Source: Kordiimonadaceae bacterium (GTDB lineage Bacteria > Pseudomonadota > Alphaproteobacteria > Sphingomonadales > Kordiimonadaceae). Taken from it: 64,000 nucleotides of DNA. Under the pieces are notes generated by a model, which saw only the letters and a program-made list of their open reading frames with translations, searched no databases and had not been told where the DNA came from. Location: NCBI GenBank assembly GCA_017640725.1, contig JAEPQB010000002.1, forward strand, positions 372,001 to 436,000. Reading direction: 5' to 3'. Position numbers and translations under genes: made by a program. Positions within the stretch are counted from its first letter, which is position 1, and every line of letters begins with the position of its first letter. This document shows, piece by piece, positions 9,135-16,607 of this stretch.

Positions 9135-9989
9135 CTAGCGAGCTGAGGGGAAGAATTTGTTGCTGTAGATTTTATAAACCCCAAAACAAAGCGCCCACCA
9201 TACGATTCGCGCAATTGTTCTAATTATGCCTGCTGAGCCCATCGAGAACTTAAGCTCATTGAGAATTCTAAAATGCGCTTTCATTCTATTTTCAGCCGCC
9301 TTGAAATTGTTTTGTGATGCGCTGAGTCTATCACCTGACTCCTGCTCATATAATCGTGCAACTATTGGCAAAACAGACACTTTTACACCACCACAGATCA
9401 TTCTTGAATATGCCACACTCTCCGAGCCCCGGAGATCAACATCGTAAGGATACCTGAGAGCGATAGAGCGACGCACTACTGGAAGACATTCCCCAAACTG
9501 CGATCGTCGCTCGAAGTTTTTTTTGTCAAGAATAGTCGTATTTTCGTGTTCAACGCCGAGTGGCTCCCTAGATTTGTTGTCCAAACAGCGGAGAAACAAA
9601 ACACCATTTGTTTTATCGGCACGCAAATATTCGTCCAGTTCATCTAACCCGCGACTAATAATCAAGTCATCTGAGTCCAAAAAAATCACCCATTCCCCAA
9701 GCGCTTTTCCAACACCAAAATTTTTAGCGCCAGTGACGCCAAGATTTCTGGGCAGTTCAAAATAGCGAACTAAACCTGATGATAATTCTGCACCAAACCC
9801 CTCTTTAATCCTAGTGGCGGTACCGTCGGAAGAGTGGTCATCGATAACAATAATTTCACTATCGATGCGCCTAGATGCCCAAGCAAGAGCACTATTCATA
9901 GACTCGATTACTTTCGCCTTTCGATTGAACGTCGGCGTGATGAAGGAGTAAGTCACAAATGGTCCCGAAGAAACGCTCTTCCCTGTCAT
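9135..9989 (-). CDS. Glycosyltransferase family 2 (GT-A fold)
   Basis: 284 residues. The GT2 signature is clear: SFITPTFNRKAKV at the nucleotide pocket, EIIVIDDHSSDGT, the metal-binding FLDSDDLI motif, and a C-terminal basic-hydrophobic tail that may contact the membrane. The ATG at 9989 has a strong AGGAAGG site upstream. It is the first intact gene of the minus-strand polysaccharide operon. Upstream of it lies only an epimerase remnant, so the original promoter region of this operon may have been displaced by the integrative element that follows. Confidence 0.88.
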   Translation of the reverse strand: MTGKSVSSGPFVTYSFITPTFNRKAKVIESMNSALAWASRRIDSEIIVIDDHSSDGTATRIKEGFGAELSSGLVRYFELPRNLGVTGAKNFGVGKALGEWVIFLDSDDLIISRGLDELDEYLRADKTNGVLFLRCLDNKSREPLGVEHENTTILDKKNFERRSQFGECLPVVRRSIALRYPYDVDLRGSESVAYSRMICGGVKVSVLPIVARLYEQESGDRLSASQNNFKAAENRMKAHFRILNELKFSMGSAGIIRTIARIVWWALCFGVYKIYSNKFFPSAR

Positions 9990-10008
9990 TTTCCGGCCTT
10001 CCTACAAA

Positions 10009-10260
10009 TTAACTCACATGCTTTACGCTGAGCCACCGGAGGTAGTACTCGCGGTACCATTCAACAAGTTGCCTAACGCGTTTTTCCACGGTTGTTACAA
10101 GCATATATTCTACTGCTCGCCAGAGAGTATCAACAGATGCACATGAGTATGGAACGCCGCTTTCCTGAATTGGTTGAAAAATCTTAAACGCTTTTACTTG
10201 CCTGAGCAATCCTCTAGATCGTCTGTGTAACATGCAAGCGATACCAGGCTGACGACTCAT
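10009..10260 (-). pseudogene. 3' remnant of a UDP-uronate/UDP-sugar 4-epimerase gene
   Basis: An 83-residue open frame, of which only the last 55 or so look homologous to anything. The segments FQPIQESGVP, SVDTLWRAVEY and VRQLVEWYREYY correspond in order and spacing to the C-terminus of extended-SDR UDP-glucuronate 4-epimerases (typically MPMQPGDVPATYAD, DLWRAVGY and RRFVEWYREYY). The Rossmann fold and the catalytic YxxxK are absent, and the N-terminal 28 residues match nothing I know. Read as the 3' stump of a gene that once headed the polysaccharide operon and lost its front half when the region at 10.2-14.3 kb arrived. Confidence 0.55.
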
Positions 10261-10608
10261 TCATTCCACTATATGGCGGTGGCTTCGACCTTGATTGCCA
10301 CAAGGAAAATGTGGGCACAGCGGTCGCACCTGGTTACGATGGAGCACCAATCCTTGAGATTGCCGCACTTATGTGTCGCTGTTGTTTTTGGCGACAACAT
10401 CCATAATGAATTGAAGAAGCCGGTGTTATTTTCTGCGGAAAAAACCGCTGAATATGAGGGCAAGTTAAAGAGTTGCGATAAAGGCTTCACCTCCTAAGTA
10501 GAAGTCCAGATGTCATCTGATCATTTCTTCGACCAAATCAGTGTCTGAAGTGGTTTGAAAGCTGAACCCGCAGATACAAATCGTTGGAAACAATGGGCCC
10601 TCTCTGCA
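10261..10608. other. Intergenic junction, no gene recognised
   Basis: Both strands carry short open frames (10273-10497 plus, 10269-10490 minus), but neither has a convincing ribosome site or recognisable domain, and they overlap each other. The stretch sits between the epimerase stump and the repressor of the integrative element, so it probably contains the left junction of that element. I could not identify an attachment-site repeat. Confidence 0.4.
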
Positions 10609-10833
10609 CTACTCGTCGGGGACATGGACTAGTATTTTTTCCACTGGCACTTCGAAGTAGACACATAGCTTATCTACAATGTCAGTTCTCACATTATGAC
10701 CACGGGGATCCGCAATCTTGGTAAGCGTTGTCCGATGAATACCGGTTGCCCTTGAAACCTCCTCGTAGGTAATCCTCCGCCCTTCCTGCCTACCCTTTTG
10801 GGCCATCAATTCAGTTAACAAAACTTGTATCAT
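10609..10833 (-). CDS. Cro/C1-type (XRE) helix-turn-helix regulator
   Basis: 74 residues, almost entirely one DNA-binding domain. The helix-turn-helix is ITYEEVSRATGIHRTTLTKI, followed by a VRTDIVDKLCVYFEVPVEKIL helix pair typical of short Cro-like proteins (the YozG/HTH_26 type). It is divergent from the excisionase-like gene and shares a 112-bp control region with it, the usual arrangement of a lysogeny-type repressor and early genes. It probably represses excision and integration, and may repress itself. Confidence 0.8.
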   Translation of the reverse strand: MIQVLLTELMAQKGRQEGRRITYEEVSRATGIHRTTLTKIADPRGHNVRTDIVDKLCVYFEVPVEKILVHVPDE

Positions 10834-10850
10834 TTTTTGCCTTTTATCTT

Positions 10851-10953
10851 CAAATGACGATAAAAAGCATCATTTGATGTTGACATTAGCTACAGACTGA
10901 CCATAATGATGATAATATACATCAATTGAATACAACAAGGGTCATATGATGAC
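10851..10953. promoter_or_regulatory. Operator region between xre and the excisionase gene
   Basis: Three related inverted repeats lie in this divergent promoter: CAAATGA (10851-10857) facing TCATTTG (10870-10876); CATCA-TT-TGATG (10868-10879); and GTCAT-ATG-ATGAC (10941-10953), which spans the excisionase start codon. The recurring CAAATGA/CATATGA core suggests binding sites for the adjacent Cro-like protein. Two of the sites flank or overlap the rightward promoter, which fits repression of that promoter. Confidence 0.5.
10880..10907 (+). promoter_or_regulatory. Sigma-70 promoter for the excisionase-integrase operon
   Basis: A perfect -35 TTGACA (10880-10885) is followed after 16 bases by CATAAT (10902-10907), five of six matches to the -10 consensus. 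Transcription would start near 10914, about 30 bp before the excisionase start. The -35 abuts one of the inverted repeats described for this region, consistent with repressor control. Confidence 0.65.
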
Positions 10954-11164
10954 ATTAACTTATCTGACAACAGGCGAACTGTCCAGTCGCATTCAGTATG
11001 AACCTCGAGCGATGAGAGACCGTTTGAAAGACAGTGTTTTACTGGAGGGCACACACTACATCAGACCTTTTGGCGTACGAAAAATCCTACATCTTTGGGA
11101 GAAGGCCGAAAAAGAGATGTTCAAGTGCGGCACTCCCCAGTCTTTTGCAGATGCAATCGCTTAG
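10946..11164 (+). CDS. Small excisionase-like / recombination directionality protein
   Basis: 72 residues. The sequence starts MMTLTYLTTGELSSRIQYEP, a winged-helix-like 'TTGELS.RI' opening that resembles the small DNA-binding proteins encoded immediately before phage-type integrases. ATG pairs at 10946 and 10949 follow an AAGGG site. The stop is one base before the integrase ATG, so the two are translationally coupled. The role as excisionase is inferred from size, fold impression and position; it could also be a general HTH regulator. Confidence 0.55.
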   Translation: MMTLTYLTTGELSSRIQYEPRAMRDRLKDSVLLEGTHYIRPFGVRKILHLWEKAEKEMFKCGTPQSFADAIA

Positions 11165-11165
11165 C

Positions 11166-12347
11166 ATGGCGTCTCTCCGCACAAAAAATGGCAAGTTATT
11201 TGTAGACTTCCGTGTTGATGGAATTCGATACAAAGAATACTTGGGCATTCCCGATAACGGGGAAAACAAGAAGAAACTCAAATCTCTTCTGAAACGTCTC
11301 GACGCGGAAATTACCTTGGGAACGTTCGACTATTTCAAATACTTCCCAAATGGAAAAAAAGCGGCAAGCTTCAATGCGCAACAAGAACGCAGACAAAGCG
11401 GTGCCGCCACGCCGATGACATTCGAAGCATTCGCAGAAGTCTGGTTTTTCGAAAAGAAAGTTGAATGGCGTGACTCGTATAGCGATATCACACGTGTAAC
11501 ACTTAAGAAGCATCTTTTGCCCTGGTTCAGAGGAAGACTGCTGGACGAATTCAGCAAAGCAGATACCTTATCCTTTCGCGCATTCTTAACTGAGCTTCCT
11601 AGCAAAGGTGGCCAGAAGCTTTCTGCATCCAGGGTCAATCACAGTCTTACTCCTCTGAGAATTATATTGGTTGAGGCCGCCGATAGACTCGGATTCAAAA
11701 ATCCTTGGATCAATATTAAGCGCTTCAAGCAAAAACGGCCCGCAGTCGAACCATTCACTTTGCAAGAAGTACAGGCCATCATTGAACACGTCAGACCAGA
11801 TTTCAAAACATATTATCTGGTAAGGTTCTTTACTGGATTAAGGTCAAGCGAAGTAGACGGCTTGCAGTGGAAATATGTCGACTTTGATAGGAGGCAGATT
11901 CTGGTTCGTGAAGCGCTGGTGCGGGGCAAGCTGACTGACACCAATACTGGCGGCTCATCCCGTGAAATTGACATGAGCCAGATTGTTTACGAAAGCTTGC
12001 ACGACCGGAAAAGGAAATCAGGCAACAAACTCTTTTCGGCGCGCTACGGGCAACCGCTCAACAATCGTTATTTAACACAACGTGTGTGGTATCCGCAGTT
12101 TGGACATCTGGGTTTGAATTTGCACCGCTCATATCAAACACGTCATACGGCGGCAACATTGTGGTTGGCCGCTGGTGAAAACCCGGAATGGATTGCGCGC
12201 CAAATGGATCATGCAGATACAAAGATGTTGTTTGAAGTCTACAGCCGCAATGTCCCAAACCATACGCGCAAAGATGGCTCCGCTTTTGAGCGACTTCTAA
12301 AGTCAGAGTTTGTGTCAGTTCAAAGCAACCCTAAGGAAGCAAACTGA
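11166..12347 (+). CDS. Tyrosine recombinase (phage/ICE-type integrase)
   Basis: 393 residues. The N-terminus MASLRTKNGKLFVDFRVDG is an arm-type DNA-binding domain of the DUF3596 kind, then a SAM-like core-binding domain (about residues 95-185), then the catalytic domain. Visible active-site elements: FTGLRSSEVDGL (Arg I), QTRHTAAT (box II Arg, with Tyr at the usual first-His position), MDHAD and the nucleophile in LFEVYSR. The start at 11166 is one base after the excisionase stop; a longer frame upstream overlaps that gene and is not used. It would integrate and excise the surrounding small element. Confidence 0.9.
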   Translation: MASLRTKNGKLFVDFRVDGIRYKEYLGIPDNGENKKKLKSLLKRLDAEITLGTFDYFKYFPNGKKAASFNAQQERRQSGAATPMTFEAFAEVWFFEKKVEWRDSYSDITRVTLKKHLLPWFRGRLLDEFSKADTLSFRAFLTELPSKGGQKLSASRVNHSLTPLRIILVEAADRLGFKNPWINIKRFKQKRPAVEPFTLQEVQAIIEHVRPDFKTYYLVRFFTGLRSSEVDGLQWKYVDFDRRQILVREALVRGKLTDTNTGGSSREIDMSQIVYESLHDRKRKSGNKLFSARYGQPLNNRYLTQRVWYPQFGHLGLNLHRSYQTRHTAATLWLAAGENPEWIARQMDHADTKMLFEVYSRNVPNHTRKDGSAFERLLKSEFVSVQSNPKEAN

Positions 12348-12417
12348 TGGTCAACATAATCGGCATAGCTGACAAGTAATACTTAGCCCAAATACAAGAT
12401 CAACAAAGAGATGAGCA

Positions 12418-12603
12418 ATGAATACGATTTCTCAGAACAGGACACATTTACCTTTTTCCGCCGGCAAAAAGCTAATGGTCGCCTTCTTAAACGGCTGCAG
12501 CAGACAGAGCCTTGATTGGTTATTTGATCAGTTGGCACGTCACAGCCTTACCCTACTCCTTTTACTTGCAGGCTACATTTCTGAAGCTACCAACTGGTTC
12601 TAA
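12418..12603 (+). CDS. Small hypothetical protein
   Basis: 61 residues with a leucine-rich C-terminal stretch (SLTLLLLLAGYI) that could be one membrane helix. A GAGATGAG site lies just upstream of the ATG. It sits downstream of the integrase, in the cargo part of the element, and I recognise no family. It may be a real small membrane protein or a chance frame. Confidence 0.35.
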   Translation: MNTISQNRTHLPFSAGKKLMVAFLNGCSRQSLDWLFDQLARHSLTLLLLLAGYISEATNWF

Positions 12604-12619
12604 GCAGGGAAACAAGTCA

Positions 12620-12925
12620 ATGAAGCATTCTCACTCAAACGAACTAGCCAAAACACTGAGAATTTACAGCTCGGTTAAACAGCAAAAAGCGCTTGATTAT
12701 CTATTGGAGTGCGCAGCAACCCAATGGTCAACGCCTGTTCCTAGTGCCTATAATAGAAAGTGGTTGGCTACTCCCAACGGTATGCGTGAGGATATGGCAC
12801 CAATTGTTCTGATCATGGCTGACACCTCGAAAGGCGTCAATCAACTACGCTGTCTTTTATCACGAGAGAACACACTTAGCTCCAATTGCAAAACAGGCGC
12901 AAAGCAGGGCCACTGGCAAATGTGA
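12620..12925 (+). CDS. Hypothetical protein of the integrative element
   Basis: 101 residues from an ATG preceded by CAGGGAAACAAG. The N-terminal half is helical and basic (KTLRIYSSVKQQKALDYLLEC) with no signal peptide or membrane helix. I recognise no domain. It follows the preceding small frame by 16 bp, and its sequence style matches the rest of the element. A longer upstream frame from 12512 is not supported by a ribosome site. Confidence 0.45.
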   Translation: MKHSHSNELAKTLRIYSSVKQQKALDYLLECAATQWSTPVPSAYNRKWLATPNGMREDMAPIVLIMADTSKGVNQLRCLLSRENTLSSNCKTGAKQGHWQM

Positions 12926-13001
12926 TTAAGCCTCACGTCAAAATGAAGCCTGGTGTTGCTAGCATCCTTACCCAAGACCTTGATAACCAAAGGACAAGAA
13001 A

Positions 13002-13556
13002 ATGAATTGTTACCTATGTATCGACCTTGAAGCTACATCTAGACGGAGCGGTCTTTTGGTTGAGATGGAAGCGATCGAACTAGGTGTCGTGGCCGTTGAT
13101 GAGTCCGGGGTCACGATTGGTGAATATCAGTCGTACATCAAACCCAAATTCACTGAACTCACCAACTATTCCACAAGCATCCATAACATTACCCAATCTG
13201 CACTAGATTCCGCGCTGTACCTGCCAGCAGTTTTGAGAGAGTTTCAGCAATGGATGGCCACCCTGCCTAATACACCCACTCGCTGGTACTCATGGGGCTC
13301 CTATGATATCCGTCAGCTAGAGTTGGATGCAGGCCCCGAGCGATGGAATGTAGCACTAAATCTTCCGGAACATCTAAATGCCAAAAAGCTGTTTCAGAAG
13401 AATCAACTTAAGAAAGGTCGGCAAGTCGGCCTCAAAAAGGCACTCAATTTGGTGGGCTGCGAATTCGTGGGCCAAAAACACAGTGCGCTTGACGATGCTA
13501 GGAACATAGCTTGCTTGTTTGAGTTTTTTCACACCAACGAACGCGCACAAAATTGA
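13002..13556 (+). CDS. DEDDh-type 3'-5' exonuclease (ERI-1/KapD-like)
   Basis: 184 residues, a single exonuclease domain. Exo I reads CIDLEATSR (Asp and Glu ligands) with MEAIELGVV after it; Exo II is the SWGSYDIRQLELD region (Asp); Exo III is HSALDDARNIACLFE, giving the His five residues before the final Asp that defines the DEDDh class. Such enzymes degrade RNA or DNA 3' ends with two metal ions. Standing alone in an integrative element, it could act on element DNA, host RNA or invading nucleic acid; the target is not evident. The ATG has AAAGGACAAGAAA upstream. Confidence 0.85.
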   Translation: MNCYLCIDLEATSRRSGLLVEMEAIELGVVAVDESGVTIGEYQSYIKPKFTELTNYSTSIHNITQSALDSALYLPAVLREFQQWMATLPNTPTRWYSWGSYDIRQLELDAGPERWNVALNLPEHLNAKKLFQKNQLKKGRQVGLKKALNLVGCEFVGQKHSALDDARNIACLFEFFHTNERAQN

Positions 13557-13914
13557 AAAAGCTTGCTGAACTTTCCTGCTATGTTCATCACCGATAAGGG
13601 CGTCGCACACCCTTATGCGGGCATAACAAACAGACTAAGCCTTGCCTAAAAAGCGCAGATATGATTGCATCTGATCGCGCTTTGCCAACTCAAGGCGTGG
13701 GGACCGCAAACCCCGATAAATACAGGTCGGCCAATTCCGTGGCTTGGGCCAACAGTCGCTCCATGTCTTCACTCTCCGGTTTCGTGGCCGGACGGTGTGA
13801 GAATGTCCAAGGCTGCTGCCCAAATATCACGCACCCGCTACCTGTATCGGGTCTTTGCGGCGTCCGGCTTCTAGCCGGTTCCCTTTTCTGTACTTCATTG
13901 AAGGGAGACTAGAT
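13557..13914. other. Non-coding stretch between exonuclease and membrane protein genes
   Basis: No convincing gene on the plus strand. The minus strand holds a 46-codon frame (13690-13830, GTG start) ending MERLLAQATELADLYLSG and similar residues, whose composition looks protein-like but which lacks a ribosome site and a recognisable family. The stretch is richer in GC than the flanking element. I could not identify a terminator. Confidence 0.3.
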
Positions 13915-14328
13915 ATGCACAGTAATCACTATCAATCAGGTGAACTTAACGTAACAATTAGCCGCGGTGACTCCAGCATCGGGCTCTTCGGCGTGTTCTT
14001 GGTGCTGTGTCTGGCAGCACCTTGGTTTGCACCAACTATCGGACTAGCTTACTACCTCAGTGAAATACTCGATTGGCATTCGTTGGCAGTTGCAATCGCC
14101 ACGTTTGCAGCATTCTGCCTGAACTATGTTCTGCTTCACGCGTTCATCAAAAAACTGCCAACACTATTCGTACTCATCGGGGCAGCTGAAGTGGGTGCAT
14201 GGGCGTATTGGTTCCTAGGTGCGGAATTCAACCCTGACATTTACTGGCATGTTTTCTTAACGCTGCTGGCAGCATTCTTCGGCAGCCTGTTGTTTTCTGT
14301 TGTTGTGTTGAAAGTAAAGTCGGACTAG
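13915..14328 (+). CDS. Small integral membrane protein, unknown function
   Basis: 137 residues. A hydrophilic N-terminus (MHSNHYQSGELNVTISRGDSS) is followed by four hydrophobic segments, roughly residues 24-50, 58-78, 85-105 and 112-132, ending in a short basic tail. The ATG at 13915 has GAAGGGAG ten bases upstream, so the longer frame from 13855 is rejected. It is the last gene before the IS110 element. No family recognised; a cargo membrane protein paired with the DEDDh nuclease is possible but unproven. Confidence 0.6.
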   Translation: MHSNHYQSGELNVTISRGDSSIGLFGVFLVLCLAAPWFAPTIGLAYYLSEILDWHSLAVAIATFAAFCLNYVLLHAFIKKLPTLFVLIGAAEVGAWAYWFLGAEFNPDIYWHVFLTLLAAFFGSLLFSVVVLKVKSD

Positions 14329-14779
14329 TTGGTGGATTCTGTGAGGGCCCAGAGCAGAGAATATGGCACATTGTCGGTGATGTTGTCTCGTCGGCGAGTT
14401 AGAGAGCTGCGATAGTACAAGCATAGCAACCGCGTCAAAGTCTCGTTGCGTCCTGGATTTTGTCGACGACCCTATCCGGCCAATAGCGGGCGCTTGGTTC
14501 CCATAAACTAAGTTATTCTCAACGGCAGCTGTTTGGCTGAACTATTTCGATTATGGGAAGTTACTGATATGCGTCACTTTCCGACAGTTCATGAATTGCC
14601 CAAAAGCCAGAGTCCGGACAGCTATTGCTAAACACTTTGATATGGTAGCATGACCGCAAGGTTGGCCTCGTGAACGTGCAGAAATCAGGCACCCGCCTCC
14701 TGCTCCTCCTGTAAGCGAGGCCGACCATAACCCCCAATGTTTGCTTCCAGTGCGTTTGCCAGAAACCTTTATCGGGATG
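14329..14779. other. Non-coding sequence upstream of the IS110 element
   Basis: No gene seen on either strand. Part of this probably belongs to the target site or left flank of the insertion sequence, but I could not place the left end because IS110-family elements lack long terminal inverted repeats. No tRNA or CRISPR-like structure is visible. Confidence 0.35.
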
Positions 14780-14788
14780 TGCTATAGT
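14780..14788 (+). promoter_or_regulatory. Extended -10 promoter of the IS110 left end
   Basis: TGCTATAGT at 14780-14788 is an extended -10 (TGnTATAAT with one mismatch). No good -35 is present, as expected for an extended -10 promoter. Transcription would begin near 14795, exactly where the long inverted repeat of the candidate bridge RNA begins. Confidence 0.45.
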
Positions 14789-14794
14789 CTCAAA

Positions 14795-14961
14795 TGATCA
14801 GCCGCCTCAATAATTGAATTGCAGGAACGCTACGTGCCGGGATCGGAGATGGGTAATACCCGTAAGTTCGTGTGGCAGTAGAGTGCGTTGCCGAATCCAG
14901 CCGTGATGAAAAATCGCCCGTTTTGTGTGGCCGGCTGATCACCAATTTCGGGGGCCTTGTT
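14795..14961 (+). ncRNA. Candidate IS110 bridge RNA
   Basis: TGATCAGCCG (14795-14804) is perfectly complementary to CGGCTGATCA (14932-14941), so a transcript from the promoter just upstream would close into a domain of about 147 nt. Inside are further hairpin possibilities, for example GGGT-AAT-ACCC at 14851-14861. IS110-group elements are known to encode a structured bridge RNA in this position, whose two loops pair with the target and donor DNA. Loop sequences and the exact 3' end cannot be assigned by eye. Confidence 0.5.
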
Positions 14962-16023
14962 ATGACTTTTCTTGGAGTCGACCTTCACAAAAGAGAATTT
15001 ACAGTTTGTTACAGACACTCTGAAAACAATCAAGTGATTAGGGAGTTTGAAAACTCACCGGAAGGACGCGATGAGTTTCTCACAACTGTCTCCTGCAGAG
15101 ACACTGTGGCGGTCGAGTCTCTGGGTTTCGATCGATTTTTTGTCAAGCTTATAGCGCCCAAGGTCAAGAAAGTTGTAAGTGTCCACCCTGGAGCCAATCG
15201 AATTGTATCAGAGTCATCCAAGAAGACAGACAAGAATGATGCAGCAGGCCTCGCTTGGGGACTGGAAAAAGGTGTTTTGCCGAAGTCGCGATTCCGGTCC
15301 GAAATTAGCCATCAGTTGAGTAGACTTTTGACTTGCCGTGCATCCTTGATCGGGATGAGGACCAAAATAACCAATCAGCTGAACTTCATAGTTGCCACCA
15401 ACGGACTGGATGTGCCGTTGGGCAAACTCAAATATCGCCTCTGGAGGGATCGTGTGCCAGTCGAGACTTTCGAGTTCGGAGATTATCAAGCATGGCTAGC
15501 GTTTGACGCACAGCTTGAGAAGATAGGAGAGAGCGTCAATCAGCTAGATCGCGAGATCATATCCAATTCCAAACACTTTGCCGGCTACAAAGTTCTTGAA
15601 GGTATTCCCGGATTTGGAAAGGTGACCATTGCAGAATTATTGGCCTATATTGATGGGATTGAGAATTTCACGTCTTCAAAGTCTCTTTGTGCCTACTTCG
15701 GCATTGTACCGAGGATCCGCCAGTCAGCTGGTCAAAATATTCTACCGAAGAAATATTCTAGGTTTAAGGCCGGCGCCATCACAAGGCAAGGCCGTTCAAG
15801 TGCCCGCTGTGCGATAGTCATGAGCGTCAACAGGGTGGTGCCAGAAAATCAATCATTACGGGATTTTTACGAGCGGATTAAGGGTCGCAAAGGATATCGC
15901 AAAGCACGCACCGCAACGGCAAGAAAACTGCTGACATTCGTCTATTTTGCATTGAAAAAAGGAGAGGCTATTTCCGATTTTGGGAAAGTGGATTTCTCAA
16001 AACCACACGAACTGCCGAACTAA
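14962..16023 (+). CDS. IS110-family transposase (DEDD recombinase)
   Basis: 353 residues. The N-terminal RuvC-like DEDD domain opens MTFLGVDLHKREFTVCYRH with the first catalytic Asp; KKTDKNDAAGLAWGLE carries later acidic residues. The C-terminal Transposase_20 domain (about residues 210-300) shows VLEGIPGFGKVTIAELLAYI and a SLCAYFGIVPRIRQSAG stretch, with the catalytic serine expected in this part. The start at 14962 (GTTATG) gives the normal family N-terminus; a 30-codon extension upstream would cover the candidate bridge-RNA end. The gene appears intact, so the element may be active. Confidence 0.92.
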   Translation: MTFLGVDLHKREFTVCYRHSENNQVIREFENSPEGRDEFLTTVSCRDTVAVESLGFDRFFVKLIAPKVKKVVSVHPGANRIVSESSKKTDKNDAAGLAWGLEKGVLPKSRFRSEISHQLSRLLTCRASLIGMRTKITNQLNFIVATNGLDVPLGKLKYRLWRDRVPVETFEFGDYQAWLAFDAQLEKIGESVNQLDREIISNSKHFAGYKVLEGIPGFGKVTIAELLAYIDGIENFTSSKSLCAYFGIVPRIRQSAGQNILPKKYSRFKAGAITRQGRSSARCAIVMSVNRVVPENQSLRDFYERIKGRKGYRKARTATARKLLTFVYFALKKGEAISDFGKVDFSKPHELPN

Positions 16024-16029
16024 GCAGTG

Positions 16030-16317
16030 TTATTGAGCAGGAATCTTATTTGCTGTGCTGACTGACTTGTCAGAGCACGCGCAGTCAATACACCTGCGTT
16101 TCCCTTTTTTGGCAAAATACTTTTGCCATACTGTGAGGTAAAAGAAGTGTCCGCATGTGATGCAGCGCTTTTTAAACGGTTTTGGAATACAAAACACAAA
16201 TGTTGCTGCTGCCAACGCCACAAGCCCTGAAACAACCCAATGATGATCGACAAGAAACAACGCTGGTATAGCGAAAGCAAAGAGGATTAGTCCGAGTATC
16301 TTATCAATGGCGGCCAT
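16030..16317 (-). CDS. Small membrane protein with a cysteine-rich tail
   Basis: 95 residues from ATG 16317. Two hydrophobic segments (about 5-22 and 26-45) are followed by a basic stretch and two CxxC pairs, CITC and CIDC, which suggest a zinc ribbon on the cytoplasmic side. No named family recognised. Its last codons are within 7 bp of the IS110 transposase stop on the opposite strand, so the original C-terminus may have been replaced by IS sequence. Confidence 0.5.
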   Translation of the reverse strand: MAAIDKILGLILFAFAIPALFLVDHHWVVSGLVALAAATFVFCIPKPFKKRCITCGHFFYLTVWQKYFAKKGKRRCIDCACSDKSVSTANKIPAQ

Positions 16318-16607
16318 ACAACTATCACTTGTGTTTGCATCGCCCCCATAATGCAAAAACGGTCTTAAGATATTGTTAATAGATTTGTCAAATTGGAATT
16401 GCTTTCAAAAGGTTGCCATTTTTTGTCATTTCCCTTTTTGAACAAAAAGTATCAAACCAAATAGTGTGAGTTACTCCTGCCAAGCTGAGTTTTCTCAATA
16501 CGTAATTTATGCGCGTCTAAAGCCGCTTACTGATTTCAATAGTCGCGATTAATAGACTCTTTTAAAAACGCCTTAAATCAGCTTTGAAACAAGCGTGTAG
16601 AGAATTG

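Larger units (their letters stand above)
14783..16029 (+). mobile_element. IS110-family insertion sequence (ends approximate)
   Basis: The element comprises a DEDD transposase gene at 14962-16023 and a structured 5' non-coding region from about 14783. A long non-coding left end with the gene close to the right end is the layout of the IS110 group, as opposed to IS1111. The downstream gene on the minus strand stops only 7 bp past the transposase stop, so the right end is very close to, or inside, its 3' end. No terminal inverted repeats or target duplication are expected for this family and none were seen. Confidence 0.7.

Noticed and set aside
10261-10500. Possible IS or transposase remnant next to the integrative element
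   Set aside because: Frames on both strands overlap and neither shows transposase motifs.
13690-13830. A 46-codon minus-strand frame containing MERLLAQATELADLYLSG
   Set aside because: Protein-like in composition, but it has only a GTG start, no ribosome site and no recognised family.
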